Assembly (NCBI GenBank): GCA_004000035.1
Contig: RJAE01000001.1
Span: 62,001 to 126,000, forward strand
Reading direction: 5' to 3'
Length of the DNA stretch: 64,000 nucleotides
Source: Arthrobacter sulfonylureivorans
GTDB lineage: Bacteria; Actinomycetota; Actinomycetes; Actinomycetales; Micrococcaceae
The position numbers were made by a program, and so were the translations under genes. Positions 1 through 8,989 of this stretch are shown here, one piece after another (position 1 is the stretch's first letter; each line of letters begins with the position of its first letter). The notes below the pieces were generated by a model. The model saw nothing but the letters and a program-made list of their open reading frames with translations, was not told where the DNA came from and searched no databases.

Positions 1-1263
1 TACCTGCCGTCGCCGCTGGACGTTCCGCCAATGATCGGTCACGATCCCAAGGACGAGTCAGTCGAACTGGTCCGCAAGCCGAGCGAGGACGAGCCGTTCT
101 CCGCTCTGGCGTTCAAGATCGCGACCCATCCGTTCTTCGGCCAGCTGACCTTCATCCGGGTGTACTCGGGCAAGGCATCCTCCGGCCTCCAGGTGCTCAA
201 CACCACCAAGGGCAAGAAGGAGCGCATCGGAAAGCTTTTCCAGATGCACGCCAACAAGGAGAACCCGGTCGATGAGGCCCATGCAGGCCACATCTACGCC
301 GCCATCGGACTGAAGGACACCACCACCGGTGACACCCTCTCCGCCATGGAAGCACCGGTCGTGCTCGAGTCGATGTCCTTCCCGGAGCCGGTGATCTTCG
401 TGGCAATCGAGCCGAAGACCAAGGGCGACCAGGAGAAGCTCTCCACGGCCATCCAGAAGCTTTCGGCCGAGGACCCGACCTTCACCGTGTCGCTGAACGA
501 GGACACCGGACAGACCGAGATCGGCGGCATGGGCGAGCTCCACCTGGACATCCTGGTGGACCGCATGCGCCGCGAATTCAACGTCGAGGCCAACGTGGGC
601 AAGCCCCAGGTTGCCTACCGTGAAACCATCAAGAAGTCCGTCGAAAAGGTCGACTACACCCACAAGAAGCAGACGGGTGGATCCGGCCAGTTCGCGAAGG
701 TCCAGGTTTCCTTCGAACCGCTGGACACCACCGACGGCACCTTCTACGAGTTCGAGAACAAGGTCACCGGCGGGCGTATTCCGCGCGAATACATCCCCTC
801 GATTGACGCTGGCATTCAGAATGCCATGCAGCTCGGTGTGCTGGCCGGCTACCCGCTGGTCGGCGTCAAGGCCATCCTGATCGACGGCGCCTACCACGAC
901 GTCGACTCTTCGGAAATGGCCTTCAAGATCGCTGGTTCCCAGGTCTTCAAGGAAGGCGCACGCCGCGCCAACCCGGTCCTGCTCGAGCCGCTGATGGCCG
1001 TCGAAGTACGTACCCCTGAGGAATACATGGGCGACGTGATCGGCGACCTGAACTCCCGCCGTGGACAGATCCAGTCCATGGAGGACGCTAGCGGCGTGAA
1101 GGTTGTGCGCGCTAACGTTCCGCTTTCCGAGATGTTCGGCTACATCGGTGACCTGCGTTCCAAGACGCAGGGCCGTGCGGTGTATTCGATGCAGTTCGAA
1201 AGCTACGCTGAGGTCCCGAAGGCTGTTGCCGACGAGATCATCCAGAAGACGCGCGGCGAGTAA
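1..1263 (+). CDS. fusA: Elongation factor G, C-terminal part (cut by window start)
   Basis: The frame is open from base 1, so the N-terminal GTPase domain lies outside the window. EF-G is the GTPase that translocates tRNA and mRNA on the ribosome. The visible 420 residues cover part of domain II through domain V. The stretch [19 protein letters not shown] belongs to domain [17 protein letters not shown] opens domain IV, and the protein ends in the usual [14 protein letters not shown] helix of domain V. No stop or frameshift interrupts it. It is followed 237 bases later by tuf, the standard end of the str operon. Identification is secure; only the N-terminus is unseen. Confidence 0.97.
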   Translation, partial: YLPSPLDVPPMIGHDPKDESVELVRKPSEDEPFSALAFKIATHPFFGQLTFIRVYSGKASSGLQVLNTTKGKKERIGKLFQMHANKENPVDEAHAGHIYAAIGLKDTTTGDTLSAMEAPVVLESMSFPEPVIFVAIEPKTKGDQEKLSTAIQKLSAEDPTFTVSLNEDTGQTEIGGMGELHLDILVDRMRREFNVEANVGKPQVAYRETIKKSVEKVDYTHKKQTGGSGQFAKVQVSFEPLDTTDGTFYEFENKVTGGRIPREYIPSIDAGIQNAMQLGVLAGYPLVGVKAILIDGAYHDVDSSEMAFKIAGSQVFKEGARRANPVLLEPLMAVEVRTPEEYMGDVIGDLNSRRGQIQSMEDASGVKVVRANVPLSEMFGYIGDLRSKTQGRAVYSMQFESYAEVPKAVADEIIQKTRGE

Positions 1264-1275
1264 AACCCTGGTGAT

Positions 1276-1339
1276 GGGTCCTTATTCGTAAGGACCCGGC
1301 ACCCGTGCAGGCGGCCGGCCAAGCACAGCAGCCGGCCGC
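1276..1339 (+). promoter_or_regulatory. Two hairpins in the fusA-tuf gap
   Basis: A 9-bp perfect stem (GGGTCCTTA / TAAGGACCC) closes on a TTCG tetraloop at 1276-1297. A second stem, GCGGCCGGC / GCCGGCCGC, lies at 1311-1339. Neither is followed by a T-run, so they look more like partial attenuators or mRNA-processing/stability structures between fusA and tuf than full terminators. This role is inferred. Confidence 0.5.
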
Positions 1340-1374
1340 CGGCACAACCCCTCTGACGGAACCGCGCAATCCTT

Positions 1375-1403
1375 TTGCCGGTACCTGACGGAACCAGTAA
1401 TTT
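1375..1403 (+). promoter_or_regulatory. Candidate tuf promoter
   Basis: TTGCCG and TAATTT are separated by 17 bases, about 100 bases upstream of the tuf start. An 11-base direct repeat CTGACGGAACC occurs at 1353-1363 and again at 1385-1395, flanking the -35 element 32 bases apart. The hexamers are imperfect matches, so this is only a candidate. Many actinobacteria transcribe tuf from its own strong promoter in addition to the str operon promoter. Confidence 0.4.
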
Positions 1404-1500
1404 CACCAAATACAAAAGCCCGAAGTAGACTTGTTCAAGTTTCGGCCGTGACAATCGCGTCCGGAGAGCAATTCTTCTCAAAACGTTCTAGGAGGAACCC

Positions 1501-2691
1501 GTGGCGAAGGCAAAGTTCGAGCGGACTAAGCCGCACGTCAACATTGGTACCATCGGTCACGTTGACCACGGTAAGACCACGTTGACCGCTGCCATTTCCA
1601 AGGTGCTTGCTGACAAGTACCCCAATCTCAACGAGCAGCGTGACTTCGCAGCTATCGACTCTGCCCCGGAAGAGCGCCAGCGCGGTATCACCATCAACAT
1701 CTCGCACGTCGAGTACCAGACCGAGAAGCGCCACTACGCCCACGTGGACGCCCCCGGCCACGCTGACTACATCAAGAACATGATCACCGGTGCCGCCCAG
1801 ATGGACGGCGCAATCCTGGTGGTTGCTGCGACTGACGGCCCGATGGCCCAGACCCGCGAGCACGTTCTGCTGGCCCGCCAGGTTGGCGTTCCGTCGCTGC
1901 TGGTGGCCCTGAACAAGTCGGACATGGTTGATGACGAGGAACTGCTCGACTTGGTCGAAATGGAAGTCCGCGAGCTGCTCAGCTCGCAGGGATTCGATGG
2001 CGACAACGCACCGGTCATCCGCACTTCCGGCCTGAAGGCACTGGAAGGCGACCCGCAGTGGGTCAAGTCCGTCGAGGACCTGATGGACGCCGTTGACGAG
2101 TTCATTCCGGACCCGGTCCGCGACAAGGACAAGCCGTTCCTGATGCCGGTTGAAGACGTCTTCACCATCACCGGCCGCGGCACCGTGGTGACCGGCCGCG
2201 CCGAGCGCGGTACCCTCGCCATCAACTCCGAGGTCGAGATCGTGGGCATCCGCCCGGTCCAGAAGACCACCGTTACCGGTATCGAGATGTTCCACAAGCA
2301 GCTCGACGAAGCATGGGCAGGCGAGAACTGTGGTCTGCTGCTGCGCGGTATCAAGCGCGAAGACGTGGAGCGCGGCCAGGTTGTTGTGAAGCCGGGTTCG
2401 ATCACCCCGCACACCGACTTCGAGGCCAACGTCTACATCCTGTCCAAGGATGAAGGCGGCCGCCACAACCCGTTCTACTCGAACTACCGTCCGCAGTTCT
2501 ACTTCCGCACCACCGACGTGACCGGCGTTATCACGCTGCCGGAAGGCACCGAAATGGTCATGCCGGGCGACAACACTGAGATGACCGTTGAGCTCATCCA
2601 GCCGATCGCTATGGAAGAGGGCCTCGGCTTCGCTATCCGTGAAGGCGGCCGCACCGTTGGTTCGGGCCGCGTCACCAAGATCACCAAGTAA
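1501..2691 (+). CDS. tuf: Elongation factor Tu
   Basis: The 396-residue GTPase delivers aminoacyl-tRNA to the ribosomal A site. The start is GTG, chosen because a perfect AGGAGG lies at 1490-1495 and the protein then opens [20 protein letters not shown] as expected. The G1 loop GHVDHGKT (residues 19-26), the switch I region RGITIN, the G3 motif DAPGH, the G4 motif NKSD and the C-terminal domains are all intact. Length matches the family. It is the last gene of the str operon and is followed by a strong terminator, so read-through into the S10 operon is unlikely. It is probably very highly expressed, judging from the strong ribosome binding site. Confidence 0.99.
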   Translation: MAKAKFERTKPHVNIGTIGHVDHGKTTLTAAISKVLADKYPNLNEQRDFAAIDSAPEERQRGITINISHVEYQTEKRHYAHVDAPGHADYIKNMITGAAQMDGAILVVAATDGPMAQTREHVLLARQVGVPSLLVALNKSDMVDDEELLDLVEMEVRELLSSQGFDGDNAPVIRTSGLKALEGDPQWVKSVEDLMDAVDEFIPDPVRDKDKPFLMPVEDVFTITGRGTVVTGRAERGTLAINSEVEIVGIRPVQKTTVTGIEMFHKQLDEAWAGENCGLLLRGIKREDVERGQVVVKPGSITPHTDFEANVYILSKDEGGRHNPFYSNYRPQFYFRTTDVTGVITLPEGTEMVMPGDNTEMTVELIQPIAMEEGLGFAIREGGRTVGSGRVTKITK

Positions 2692-2730
2692 CTTTGTGAT
2701 CTGCTAGCCGGAGGATTCCGGCCAGCATCA

Positions 2731-2773
2731 GGAGAGCCCCTGCCGTCTGACGACGGCGGGGGCTCTCCCTTTT
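2731..2773 (+). terminator. Rho-independent terminator after tuf
   Basis: A 17-bp stem starting GGAGAGCCCC and ending GGGGCTCTCC, with one G-T wobble and a three-base loop, is followed by CCCTTTT. It lies 40 bases after the tuf stop codon. Confidence 0.9.
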
Positions 2774-2831
2774 AACGACGACGGTGCCGCCTGCCGCGGG
2801 TTGCCTGCGCACAGGGTATGCCCCGGTGGAA

Positions 2832-3212
2832 TCAGATGTTCTGGTGCAGGCAGAGAATGTTGCCTTCCGAGTCGGGGAACCACGCGCACCGCTGGTGCTC
2901 GCTGACGGCGATGTGGTTCTCGGTCTTCAGGCCCGGCAGATCGTAATCGGCGAAGTGGATGCCCTTTCCAGCCAGGTCAGACATTTCGGATTCAAGATCG
3001 GCCACTTCGAAACTGACCGAGGTGTGGTCCGAGGTATCGGCGTCCGGTCGGACGATGAGTTCTACGGCGTTGGACCCGCCGCTGGAAAACATCATCGAAT
3101 CGTCTCCGTTGGTGCCCGCCGGCTTCAAGCCGAGGGAGTCCTGGTAGAACGCGCGCGCCCGGTCCAAGTCCTTCACGGGCAGGACCGTCGTCATGGTGGT
3201 GGTGCTGAGCAT
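2832..3212 (-). CDS. VOC-family (glyoxalase/bleomycin resistance-like) protein
   Basis: This 126-residue protein has the size and layout of a single vicinal-oxygen-chelate unit. The N-terminal strand TTVLPVKDLDRARAFYQDSLG is followed by a helix, then a second half with TSVSFEVADLESE and the closing segment WFPDSEGNILCLHQN typical of the fold. Such proteins dimerise and bind small ligands or a divalent metal as dioxygenases, isomerases or resistance proteins. The substrate cannot be read from the sequence. It is monocistronic and convergent with tuf, with the terminator between them. It is not part of the translation machinery, so this is an accessory gene within the ribosomal region. Confidence 0.85.
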   Translation of the reverse strand: MLSTTTMTTVLPVKDLDRARAFYQDSLGLKPAGTNGDDSMMFSSGGSNAVELIVRPDADTSDHTSVSFEVADLESEMSDLAGKGIHFADYDLPGLKTENHIAVSEHQRCAWFPDSEGNILCLHQNI

Positions 3213-3330
3213 GGTATTTCAGCCTCCTGGGAGCATATGCTGTGGACAGTTCCCAGAATAGTCCTGCCCGCCGCCCTTGGAACCGGTGGAGCACCACGAA
3301 ATTTGCGGTCCGGCCGCTAGGATCGGAACC

Positions 3331-3468
3331 ATGGAATGGCTCATCGTGTGGATCATCATTGGCCTAATCGCCGCAGTGGTCGGGGCAGTTTTCTGGGGCA
3401 GGCGGTATTTCCGCCATGAACTGGACCGTGTCCGCCGCGTCCGGCGCGCGAACGGCGGCAAACAGTAG
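3331..3468 (+). CDS. Small single-span membrane protein, 45 residues
   Basis: An ATG at 3331, preceded by AGGA eight bases upstream, opens a 45-residue protein. It consists of one hydrophobic segment (LIVWIIIGLIAAVVGAVFWG) followed by a strongly basic tail rich in Arg (RRYFRHELDRVRRVRR). A positive-inside orientation with the tail in the cytoplasm is expected. An upstream in-frame ATG at 3277 exists but lacks a ribosome binding site. The gene converges on the beta-glucosidase gene with 5 bases between stops. The function is unknown. Its small size makes coding status less certain, although the hydrophobic/basic pattern is not what a random frame gives. Confidence 0.55.
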   Translation: MEWLIVWIIIGLIAAVVGAVFWGRRYFRHELDRVRRVRRANGGKQ

Positions 3469-3473
3469 GAAAA

Positions 3474-5009
3474 TCAGGCCTGCGGCTGTGCGCGTTCCTC
3501 GGGCGTGCTCTCCGCCGAGACTGTGTGCGCCCGTGCTGCGGCGGTTCGAGCGCCGGAATCGCGACGGCGGAGCGCAGCGAGGTCTTTCAGCCAATGGAAT
3601 GAGGACTTGCGGATTCGCTGCTGGGTTGCGAAATCCACGTAGACCAGCCCGAACCGCTGGCTGTAGCCGGCTGCCCATTCGAAGTTGTCCATCAAAGTCC
3701 AGACGTAATAGCCGCGCAGGTCGATGCCGGCGGCGGGCCCGTTGGGTGCCGTGGCGGTCAGGGCGGCCTCAAGATGCCGGGCCAGATAGTCCACCCGCCG
3801 GACGTCGGCCACGGACGGTTCGTTCGTGAGCGCATCCGGGACCACCACGTCCTTGAAGCTGGCACCTCCTTCCGTGATGTAGACCGGCGGCAGGTCTGGA
3901 TAGCGCTCCGCCATATTGGCCAAGGCCACCGGCAGGTAGTCCGGCGCCACCGGCCAGCCGAACTCTGTCCGCGCATAGCCGGGCCAGCCGGCCAGATGGA
4001 ACGGCAGGTCCGCGCCCTGCTGCCTGAGCGGCTCGGGCAGCCCGTCGGGGACTGCGTCCGGCCCGGTGGAAGGACCCGGACCGAGGCCGATCCGGGTGGG
4101 AAAGTAGTAGTTCAGTCCGTAGAAGTCCAGTGGTTGGCTCATCACCGCCAGGTCTTCGTCCGGAATTTCCCGCAGGTACTGCAGGAAGGGTTTGAGTACC
4201 GGATTGAAGCTCGGGTAGCGGCCCAGCAGCACCGGGTCGGAGAACATCCTGTTGTGCAGCACGTCGAACAGTTCCACCAGCACATCGTGCGCCAGCCCGT
4301 GCTTTGCTCCGACCACGGGGGAGTAGACGTTGGTGATGCCAGCCTCGCCCGAGATTCCGCCGGCCCGCAGCGCCGAGAGGCTGAGCCCGTGCGCGAGGAT
4401 GAGATGGTGCGCCGCAGGAAGGGCATCGAACAGCCCGGCCTGGCCAGGCGCATGGACGCCCAAGCCGTAGCCGTTGAGGGTAACGGTGGTCGGCTCGTTG
4501 ATGGTCACCCAGCGGTCCACCCGGTCGCCGAACCTTTCGGCGGCGATGGCGGCGAAGTCGGCCAGCCGGTAGGCGGTGTCCCGGTTCAGCCAGCCGCCGA
4601 CACGCTCCAGCGGCAGCGGCGTGTCCCAGTGATACAGCGTGCACATTGGGGAAATGCCCCGTGCCAACAACTCATCCAGCAGCCGGTCGTAGAAGTCGAT
4701 GCCCCGCTGGTTGACCGGGCCCTTGCCGCCGGGCTGGATGCGCGGCCAGGACAACGAAAACCGATACGAGTCCACGCCAAGCTCGGCCAGAAGACGCACG
4801 TCCAGCGGCATCCGGTGGTAGTGATCGCAGGCTGTATCCGCCGTGGCGCCGCCGGCAATCCGGCCCGGCTCATGGGTGAAGGCGTCCCAGCCGGACGGCC
4901 CGCGGCCGTCTTCGGCCACGGCGCCCTCGATTTGGAACGCCGCGGTGGCTACACCCAGGGTAAAGTCGGACGGTAGCAAGGCCGCCAGATGATCGGTGCC
5001 CAGTGCCAT
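3474..5009 (-). CDS. Glycoside hydrolase family 1 beta-glucosidase
   Basis: This 511-residue enzyme hydrolyses beta-linked glucosides (or galactosides) with retention of configuration. It is a single TIM barrel opening FTLGVATAAFQIEGA, with the acid/base glutamate in TINEP (Glu172) and the nucleophile in YITEGG (Glu380). The usual motif around the nucleophile is TENG; here the Asn is Gly. There is no signal peptide, so it should act in the cytoplasm on imported cellobiose-like sugars. It stands alone on the - strand between tuf and rpsJ, with no transporter or regulator gene nearby. A LacI-type palindrome about 190 bases upstream suggests sugar-responsive repression. The last ~25 residues are an Ala/Arg-rich tail beyond the barrel. 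Confidence 0.93.
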   Translation of the reverse strand: MALGTDHLAALLPSDFTLGVATAAFQIEGAVAEDGRGPSGWDAFTHEPGRIAGGATADTACDHYHRMPLDVRLLAELGVDSYRFSLSWPRIQPGGKGPVNQRGIDFYDRLLDELLARGISPMCTLYHWDTPLPLERVGGWLNRDTAYRLADFAAIAAERFGDRVDRWVTINEPTTVTLNGYGLGVHAPGQAGLFDALPAAHHLILAHGLSLSALRAGGISGEAGITNVYSPVVGAKHGLAHDVLVELFDVLHNRMFSDPVLLGRYPSFNPVLKPFLQYLREIPDEDLAVMSQPLDFYGLNYYFPTRIGLGPGPSTGPDAVPDGLPEPLRQQGADLPFHLAGWPGYARTEFGWPVAPDYLPVALANMAERYPDLPPVYITEGGASFKDVVVPDALTNEPSVADVRRVDYLARHLEAALTATAPNGPAAGIDLRGYYVWTLMDNFEWAAGYSQRFGLVYVDFATQQRIRKSSFHWLKDLAALRRRDSGARTAAARAHTVSAESTPEERAQPQA

Positions 5010-5494
5010 TCGCGCCTATCCTCCCTTTGACTACAGCTCCCGCTTCAACACAGGTCCCTCCGGAGCGGGTAGGCACCAGCATTGCACCGCAGGACGGCGC
5101 GCGCCAGAGCGCGTCCGCCTCAACGGCCGGGGCCCGGTGCCACAGGCGTCGATTCGCAATCCCTGCCAAAATCTGCCACACTAGACAAGTTGTTCAAGCG
5201 CTTTTGCATGTCTATGTGCGAAGCTGTGTCCCGCCCGGGATAATGCCCGGGGCAGGGTCAGGCTCCACAGAGATGAAAGCCCAAATATAACCCACCCTCC
5301 ATTTTGAGCGGGCGGAGTGCGCAGAAGGTTCGCGACACGCCCGACCGCGGGGGTCGGAGCCTCGGCAGGGTGAGGAACCCGGATTCATCCGGATTCAGTC
5401 TGTTGGAGGAGCGCCAGGCACGGGGAGATCCGGCCAGTGGGGCGCACAGGAAGAAAGTCCACAGAGCAGCACTGAGAAAGAGAGCGGAGACGCC
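5010..5494. other. Intergenic region between the GH1 gene and rpsJ
   Basis: This 485-base divergent gap must contain the promoters of both the - strand beta-glucosidase and the + strand S10 operon. It holds the AAGCGCTT palindrome near 5200, a small hairpin CCGACC / GGTCGG at 5341-5357, and a 9-base direct repeat CCGGATTCA at 5379-5387 and 5389-5397. The last ~275 bases would be a long untranslated leader for rpsJ if transcription starts near 5225. I see no convincing gene in it. Confidence 0.6.
5190..5218 (+). promoter_or_regulatory. LacI-type operator palindrome overlapping a promoter candidate
   Basis: The core AAGCGCTT at 5196-5203 is the kind of centre recognised by LacI/GalR-family repressors (central CG in a palindrome). 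TTGTTC at 5190-5195 and TATGTG at 5213-5218 are 17 bases apart and would form a + strand promoter reading to rpsJ, with the palindrome inside the spacer. On the - strand the same site lies upstream of the beta-glucosidase gene. Which gene it controls is not decidable from sequence; the sugar enzyme is the more natural target. Confidence 0.4.
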
Positions 5495-5803
5495 ATGGCG
5501 GGACAGAAAATCCGCATCCGTCTGAAGTCATATGACCATGAGGTCATTGATGTTTCAGCACGGAAGATCGTTGAGACGGTCACGCGTGCAGGCGCAACGG
5601 TAGTCGGCCCCGTGCCGCTGCCCACCGAGAAGAACGTGTACTGCGTTATCCGGTCGCCGCACAAGTACAAGGACAGCCGGGAGCACTTTGAAATGCGCAC
5701 CCACAAGCGGCTGATCGACATTATCGATCCCACGCCCAAGGCCGTCGATTCGCTGATGCGGCTCGACCTGCCGGCGGACGTGAACATCGAAATCAAGCTG
5801 TAG
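5495..5803 (+). CDS. rpsJ: 30S ribosomal protein S10
   Basis: This 102-residue protein is the first gene of the S10 operon. S10 sits in the head of the small subunit and also serves as NusE in antitermination complexes. It opens [19 protein letters not shown] and contains [20 protein letters not shown], both hallmark segments. The length is normal. The start ATG follows a purine-rich stretch (GAGCGGAGA). A leader of up to 275 bases precedes it; in other bacteria the S10 leader is a site of operon feedback control, but no such structure can be assigned here. Confidence 0.98.
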
Positions 5804-5819
5804 GGGAGTGCGGATTCAT

Positions 5820-6473
5820 ATGTCTACCACTGCACGCCAAGTAAAGGGACTGCTGGGTACCAAGCTCGGCATGACCCAGGTCTGGGACGAGGACAACCGG
5901 CTCATCCCGGTCACCGTCGTCAAGGCTGACTCCAACGTCATCACCCAGCTGCGCTCTGCGGACGTCGACGGCTACACCGCCGTCCAGATCGGCTACGGCC
6001 AGATCGACCCGCGCAAGGTGACCAAGCCGCTGGCCGGCCACTTCGAGAAGGCCGGGGTAACCCCGCGCCGCCACGTGGTCGAGCTGCGCACCGCCGACGC
6101 CGACTCCTACGAGCTGGGCCAGGAACTCTCCGTGGAGCTGTTCGAGACCGGCCAGAAGGTCGACGTCGTCGGAACCACCAAGGGCAAGGGCTTCGCTGGT
6201 GTCATGAAGCGTCACGGTTTTGCCGGTGTAAGCGCCTCGCACGGCGCGCACAAGAACCACCGTAAGCCCGGTTCCATCGGTGGCGCGTCCACTCCGGGCC
6301 GCGTTTTCCGGGGCCAGCGCATGGCCGGCCGCATGGGCGCCGTCCAACAGACCACACTGAACCTGACCGTTCACGCTGTGGACACCGAGAACTCGCTGCT
6401 CTTGATCAAGGGTGCCGTTCCCGGTGCCCGCGGCTCGGTCGTTCTCGTCCGTTCCGCTGTGAAGGGAGCCTAG
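5820..6473 (+). CDS. rplC: 50S ribosomal protein L3
   Basis: This 217-residue protein binds 23S rRNA early in assembly and reaches the peptidyl transferase centre. The ATG at 5820 is preferred over the in-frame GTG at 5808, because AGGGGAG at 5802-5808 then serves as the ribosome binding site. The protein then opens [20 protein letters not shown]. The conserved loop [13 protein letters not shown] and the segment [20 protein letters not shown] are present. The gene starts 16 bases after rpsJ and ends 4 bases before rplD, as expected for the operon. Confidence 0.97.
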   Translation: MSTTARQVKGLLGTKLGMTQVWDEDNRLIPVTVVKADSNVITQLRSADVDGYTAVQIGYGQIDPRKVTKPLAGHFEKAGVTPRRHVVELRTADADSYELGQELSVELFETGQKVDVVGTTKGKGFAGVMKRHGFAGVSASHGAHKNHRKPGSIGGASTPGRVFRGQRMAGRMGAVQQTTLNLTVHAVDTENSLLLIKGAVPGARGSVVLVRSAVKGA

Positions 6474-6477
6474 TTCA

Positions 6478-7119
6478 ATGGCTAACACGATCAAGGTTGA
6501 CCTGCCTGCAGAGATCTTCGACGTCCAGACCAACGTGCCGCTGCTGCACCAGGTCGTCGTCGCACAGCTCGCTGCTGCCCGTCAGGGAACCCACAAGACC
6601 AAGACCCGCGCCGAGGTTTCCGGTGCCGGCCGCAAGCCGTTCAAGCAGAAGGGCACCGGCCGCGCCCGCCAGGGTTCGATCCGCGCTCCGCACATGACCG
6701 GCGGCGGCGTGGTGCACGGCCCGACCCCGCGCGACTACAGCCAGCGCACCCCCAAGAAGATGAAGGCTGCTGCCCTGCGCGGCGCCCTGTCTGACCGGGC
6801 ACGCAACGGCCGCATCCACGTTGTGGACGCACTGGTTGCCGGCGACAAGCCGTCCACCAAGGCTGTTACCGAGACCCTGCGCGCCATCACCGACCGCAAG
6901 AACCTGCTCGTAGCCATCGAGCGCGCCAACGATGTTGCGGCCCTGAGCCTGCGCAACATCGAGGGTGTTCACACCATCTACGTGGATCAGCTGAACACCT
7001 ACGACGTGCTGGTTTCCGACGACGTGGTCTTCACCCAGGCCGCCTTCGAGGCTTTCATCGCAGATAAAACCGGCGACAAGACTGCAGCTAACGCAACTGC
7101 CAAGGAGGACGCCAAGTGA
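6478..7119 (+). CDS. rplD: 50S ribosomal protein L4
   Basis: This 213-residue protein lines the peptide exit tunnel. It shows the extended loop sequence [19 protein letters not shown] that reaches into the tunnel, and the C-terminal globular part ending in a lysine/alanine-rich tail. In proteobacteria L4 is the feedback regulator of the S10 operon; whether it has that role here is unknown. Its TGA overlaps the GTG of rplW by four bases, implying translational coupling. Confidence 0.97.
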   Translation: MANTIKVDLPAEIFDVQTNVPLLHQVVVAQLAAARQGTHKTKTRAEVSGAGRKPFKQKGTGRARQGSIRAPHMTGGGVVHGPTPRDYSQRTPKKMKAAALRGALSDRARNGRIHVVDALVAGDKPSTKAVTETLRAITDRKNLLVAIERANDVAALSLRNIEGVHTIYVDQLNTYDVLVSDDVVFTQAAFEAFIADKTGDKTAANATAKEDAK

Positions 7120-7421
7120 GCGCGACCACCACAAAAGATCCCCGCGACGTGATCATTGCTCCCGTCGTCTCGGAGAAGAGCTACGGCCTGATCGACGAAG
7201 GTAAGTACACCTTCTTCGTCGACCCGCGCTCTAACAAGACCGAGATCAAGCTGGCCGTGGAGAAGATTTTCTCCGTCAAGGTCGACTCGATCAACACCAT
7301 CAACCGTGCCGGTAAGCGCAAGCGGACCAAGTTCGGATGGGGACAGCGCAAGGACACCAAGCGCGCCATTGTCACCCTGAAGGAAGGCACAATTGACATC
7401 TTCGGCGGTCCGCTTTCTTAA
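7116..7421 (+). CDS. rplW: 50S ribosomal protein L23
   Basis: L23 lies at the tunnel exit and is the docking site for trigger factor and signal recognition particle. The 101-residue protein has the conserved opening [19 protein letters not shown] and the basic loop [20 protein letters not shown]. The start is GTG within a GTGA overlap with rplD. Length is normal for the family. Confidence 0.97.
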   Translation: MSATTTKDPRDVIIAPVVSEKSYGLIDEGKYTFFVDPRSNKTEIKLAVEKIFSVKVDSINTINRAGKRKRTKFGWGQRKDTKRAIVTLKEGTIDIFGGPLS

Positions 7422-7451
7422 GCGGAGACCACTTTAACGAGGAATTGAACT

Positions 7452-8291
7452 ATGGGAATCCGTAAATACAAGCCGACTACACCGGGCCGTCGCGGCTCGA
7501 GCGTAGCCGACTTTGCCGAAATCACGCGGTCGACACCGGAAAAGTCGTTGCTGCGTCCGCTGACCAAGTCCGGCGGCCGTAACAACTCCGGCAAGATCAC
7601 CACCCGCCACAAGGGCGGCGGACACAAGCGCCAGTACCGTCTGATCGACTTCCGTCGCCACGACAAGGACGGCGTGCCCGCCAAGGTCGCTCACATCGAG
7701 TATGACCCGAACCGCACCGCGCGGATCGCTCTGCTGCACTACGTTGATGGCACCAAGCGCTACATCCTGGCTCCGGCCAAGCTGAAGCAGGGAGACACCG
7801 TTGAGGCCGGCGCTAGCGCCGACATCAAGCCGGGCAACAACCTGCCGCTGCGCAACATCCCCGTCGGTACTGTGATCCACGCTGTGGAGTTGCGTCCGGG
7901 CGGCGGTGCCAAGATGGCCCGCTCCGCCGGCGCCTCCGTGCAGTTGGTAGCCAAGGAAGGCAAGTACGGCCAGCTCCGTCTGCCGTCCGGCGAAATCCGC
8001 AACGTTGACGTGCGCTGCCGCGCAACCGTCGGCGAGGTTGGCAACGCCGAGCAGTCCAACATCAACTGGGGCAAGGCCGGCCGCATGCGCTGGAAGGGCG
8101 TCCGCCCGACCGTCCGCGGTGTGGCCATGAACCCGGTCGACCACCCGCACGGTGGTGGCGAGGGCAAGACCTCCGGTGGCCGTCACCCGGTCAACCCGAA
8201 CGGCAAGCCCGAGGGCCGCACCCGCCGCCCGAACAAGGAAAGCGACCGCCTGATTGTGCGTCGCCGTCGTACTGGCAAGAACAAGCGATAG
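7452..8291 (+). CDS. rplB: 50S ribosomal protein L2
   Basis: L2 (279 residues) joins the subunits and supports peptidyl transferase activity. It opens [20 protein letters not shown] and carries the highly conserved C-terminal loop [20 protein letters not shown] with the functionally important histidine. ACGAGGAATTGAACT before the ATG supplies the ribosome binding site. The order rplW-rplB-rpsS is standard. Confidence 0.98.
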   Translation: MGIRKYKPTTPGRRGSSVADFAEITRSTPEKSLLRPLTKSGGRNNSGKITTRHKGGGHKRQYRLIDFRRHDKDGVPAKVAHIEYDPNRTARIALLHYVDGTKRYILAPAKLKQGDTVEAGASADIKPGNNLPLRNIPVGTVIHAVELRPGGGAKMARSAGASVQLVAKEGKYGQLRLPSGEIRNVDVRCRATVGEVGNAEQSNINWGKAGRMRWKGVRPTVRGVAMNPVDHPHGGGEGKTSGGRHPVNPNGKPEGRTRRPNKESDRLIVRRRRTGKNKR

Positions 8292-8303
8292 GAGCCTGGG
8301 AAC

Positions 8304-8585
8304 ATGCCACGCAGCCTGAAGAAAGGCCCCTTCGTCGATCAGCACCTCTTCGTGAAGGTAGCTGCAGAGAACGAAAAGGGCACCAAGAACGTCATTAAGA
8401 CGTGGTCCCGCCGTTCGATGATCGTCCCCGACATGCTCGGGCACACGATTGCCGTACACGACGGACGCAAGCACATCCCGGTGTTTGTCACCGAGTCGAT
8501 GGTCGGGCACAAGCTCGGCGAATTCGCCCCGACGCGGACTTTCCGCGGCCATGTGAAGGACGACCGCAAGGGCAAGCGCCGCTAG
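8304..8585 (+). CDS. rpsS: 30S ribosomal protein S19
   Basis: This 93-residue protein is in the head of the small subunit next to S13. It opens [19 protein letters not shown] and ends with the conserved [18 protein letters not shown]. The gene starts 12 bases after rplB, with AGGAGCC as ribosome binding site. It is a typical single-domain S19 with no extension. Confidence 0.97.
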   Translation: MPRSLKKGPFVDQHLFVKVAAENEKGTKNVIKTWSRRSMIVPDMLGHTIAVHDGRKHIPVFVTESMVGHKLGEFAPTRTFRGHVKDDRKGKRR

Positions 8586-8623
8586 GCGCTGCTCTTACGG
8601 CAGAAGACGAGAGAAGGAAAGCA

Positions 8624-8989
8624 ATGGAAGCCAAGGCTATTGCGCGCCATATCCGCGTGACGCCTATGAAGGCCCGGCGCGTCGTCAACCTTGTTCGTGG
8701 CAAGCAGGCGAATGAGGCTCTGGCAATCTTGAAGTTTGCCCCCCAGGCAGCTTCAGAGCCGGTCAGCAAGGTACTCGCGTCGGCCGTCGCCAACGCCCGC
8801 GTTCTCGCGGACCGTGACGGCGTCGCCTTTGACGAGAGCGACCTCTATATCAGCGAAGCATTCGTAGATGAAGGCCCCACCATGAAGCGGTTCCAGCCGC
8901 GCGCCCAGGGGCGTGCCTACCGCATCAATAAGCGGACCAGCCACATCACGCTTGTTGTAGCTACCCCGGAGAAAGAGGAGGACCAGTAA
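8624..8989 (+). CDS. rplV: 50S ribosomal protein L22
   Basis: The ATG at 8624, preceded by GAAGGAAAG, gives a 121-residue protein opening [20 protein letters not shown], the canonical L22 start. A much longer in-frame reading from 8402 only overlaps rpsS and is not meaningful. L22 contributes an extended beta hairpin to the exit tunnel; the hairpin region [20 protein letters not shown] is present. The stop is directly followed by the GTG of rpsC. Confidence 0.97.
   Translation: MEAKAIARHIRVTPMKARRVVNLVRGKQANEALAILKFAPQAASEPVSKVLASAVANARVLADRDGVAFDESDLYISEAFVDEGPTMKRFQPRAQGRAYRINKRTSHITLVVATPEKEEDQ

Noticed and set aside
2784-3320. + strand frame opposite the VOC protein
   Set aside because: It lacks a ribosome binding site and any family pattern, while the - strand frame is a clear VOC domain.
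4870-5181. - strand frame of 103 codons upstream of the GH1 gene
   Set aside because: It overlaps the GH1 start in another frame and has no recognisable content; it probably only covers the promoter region.
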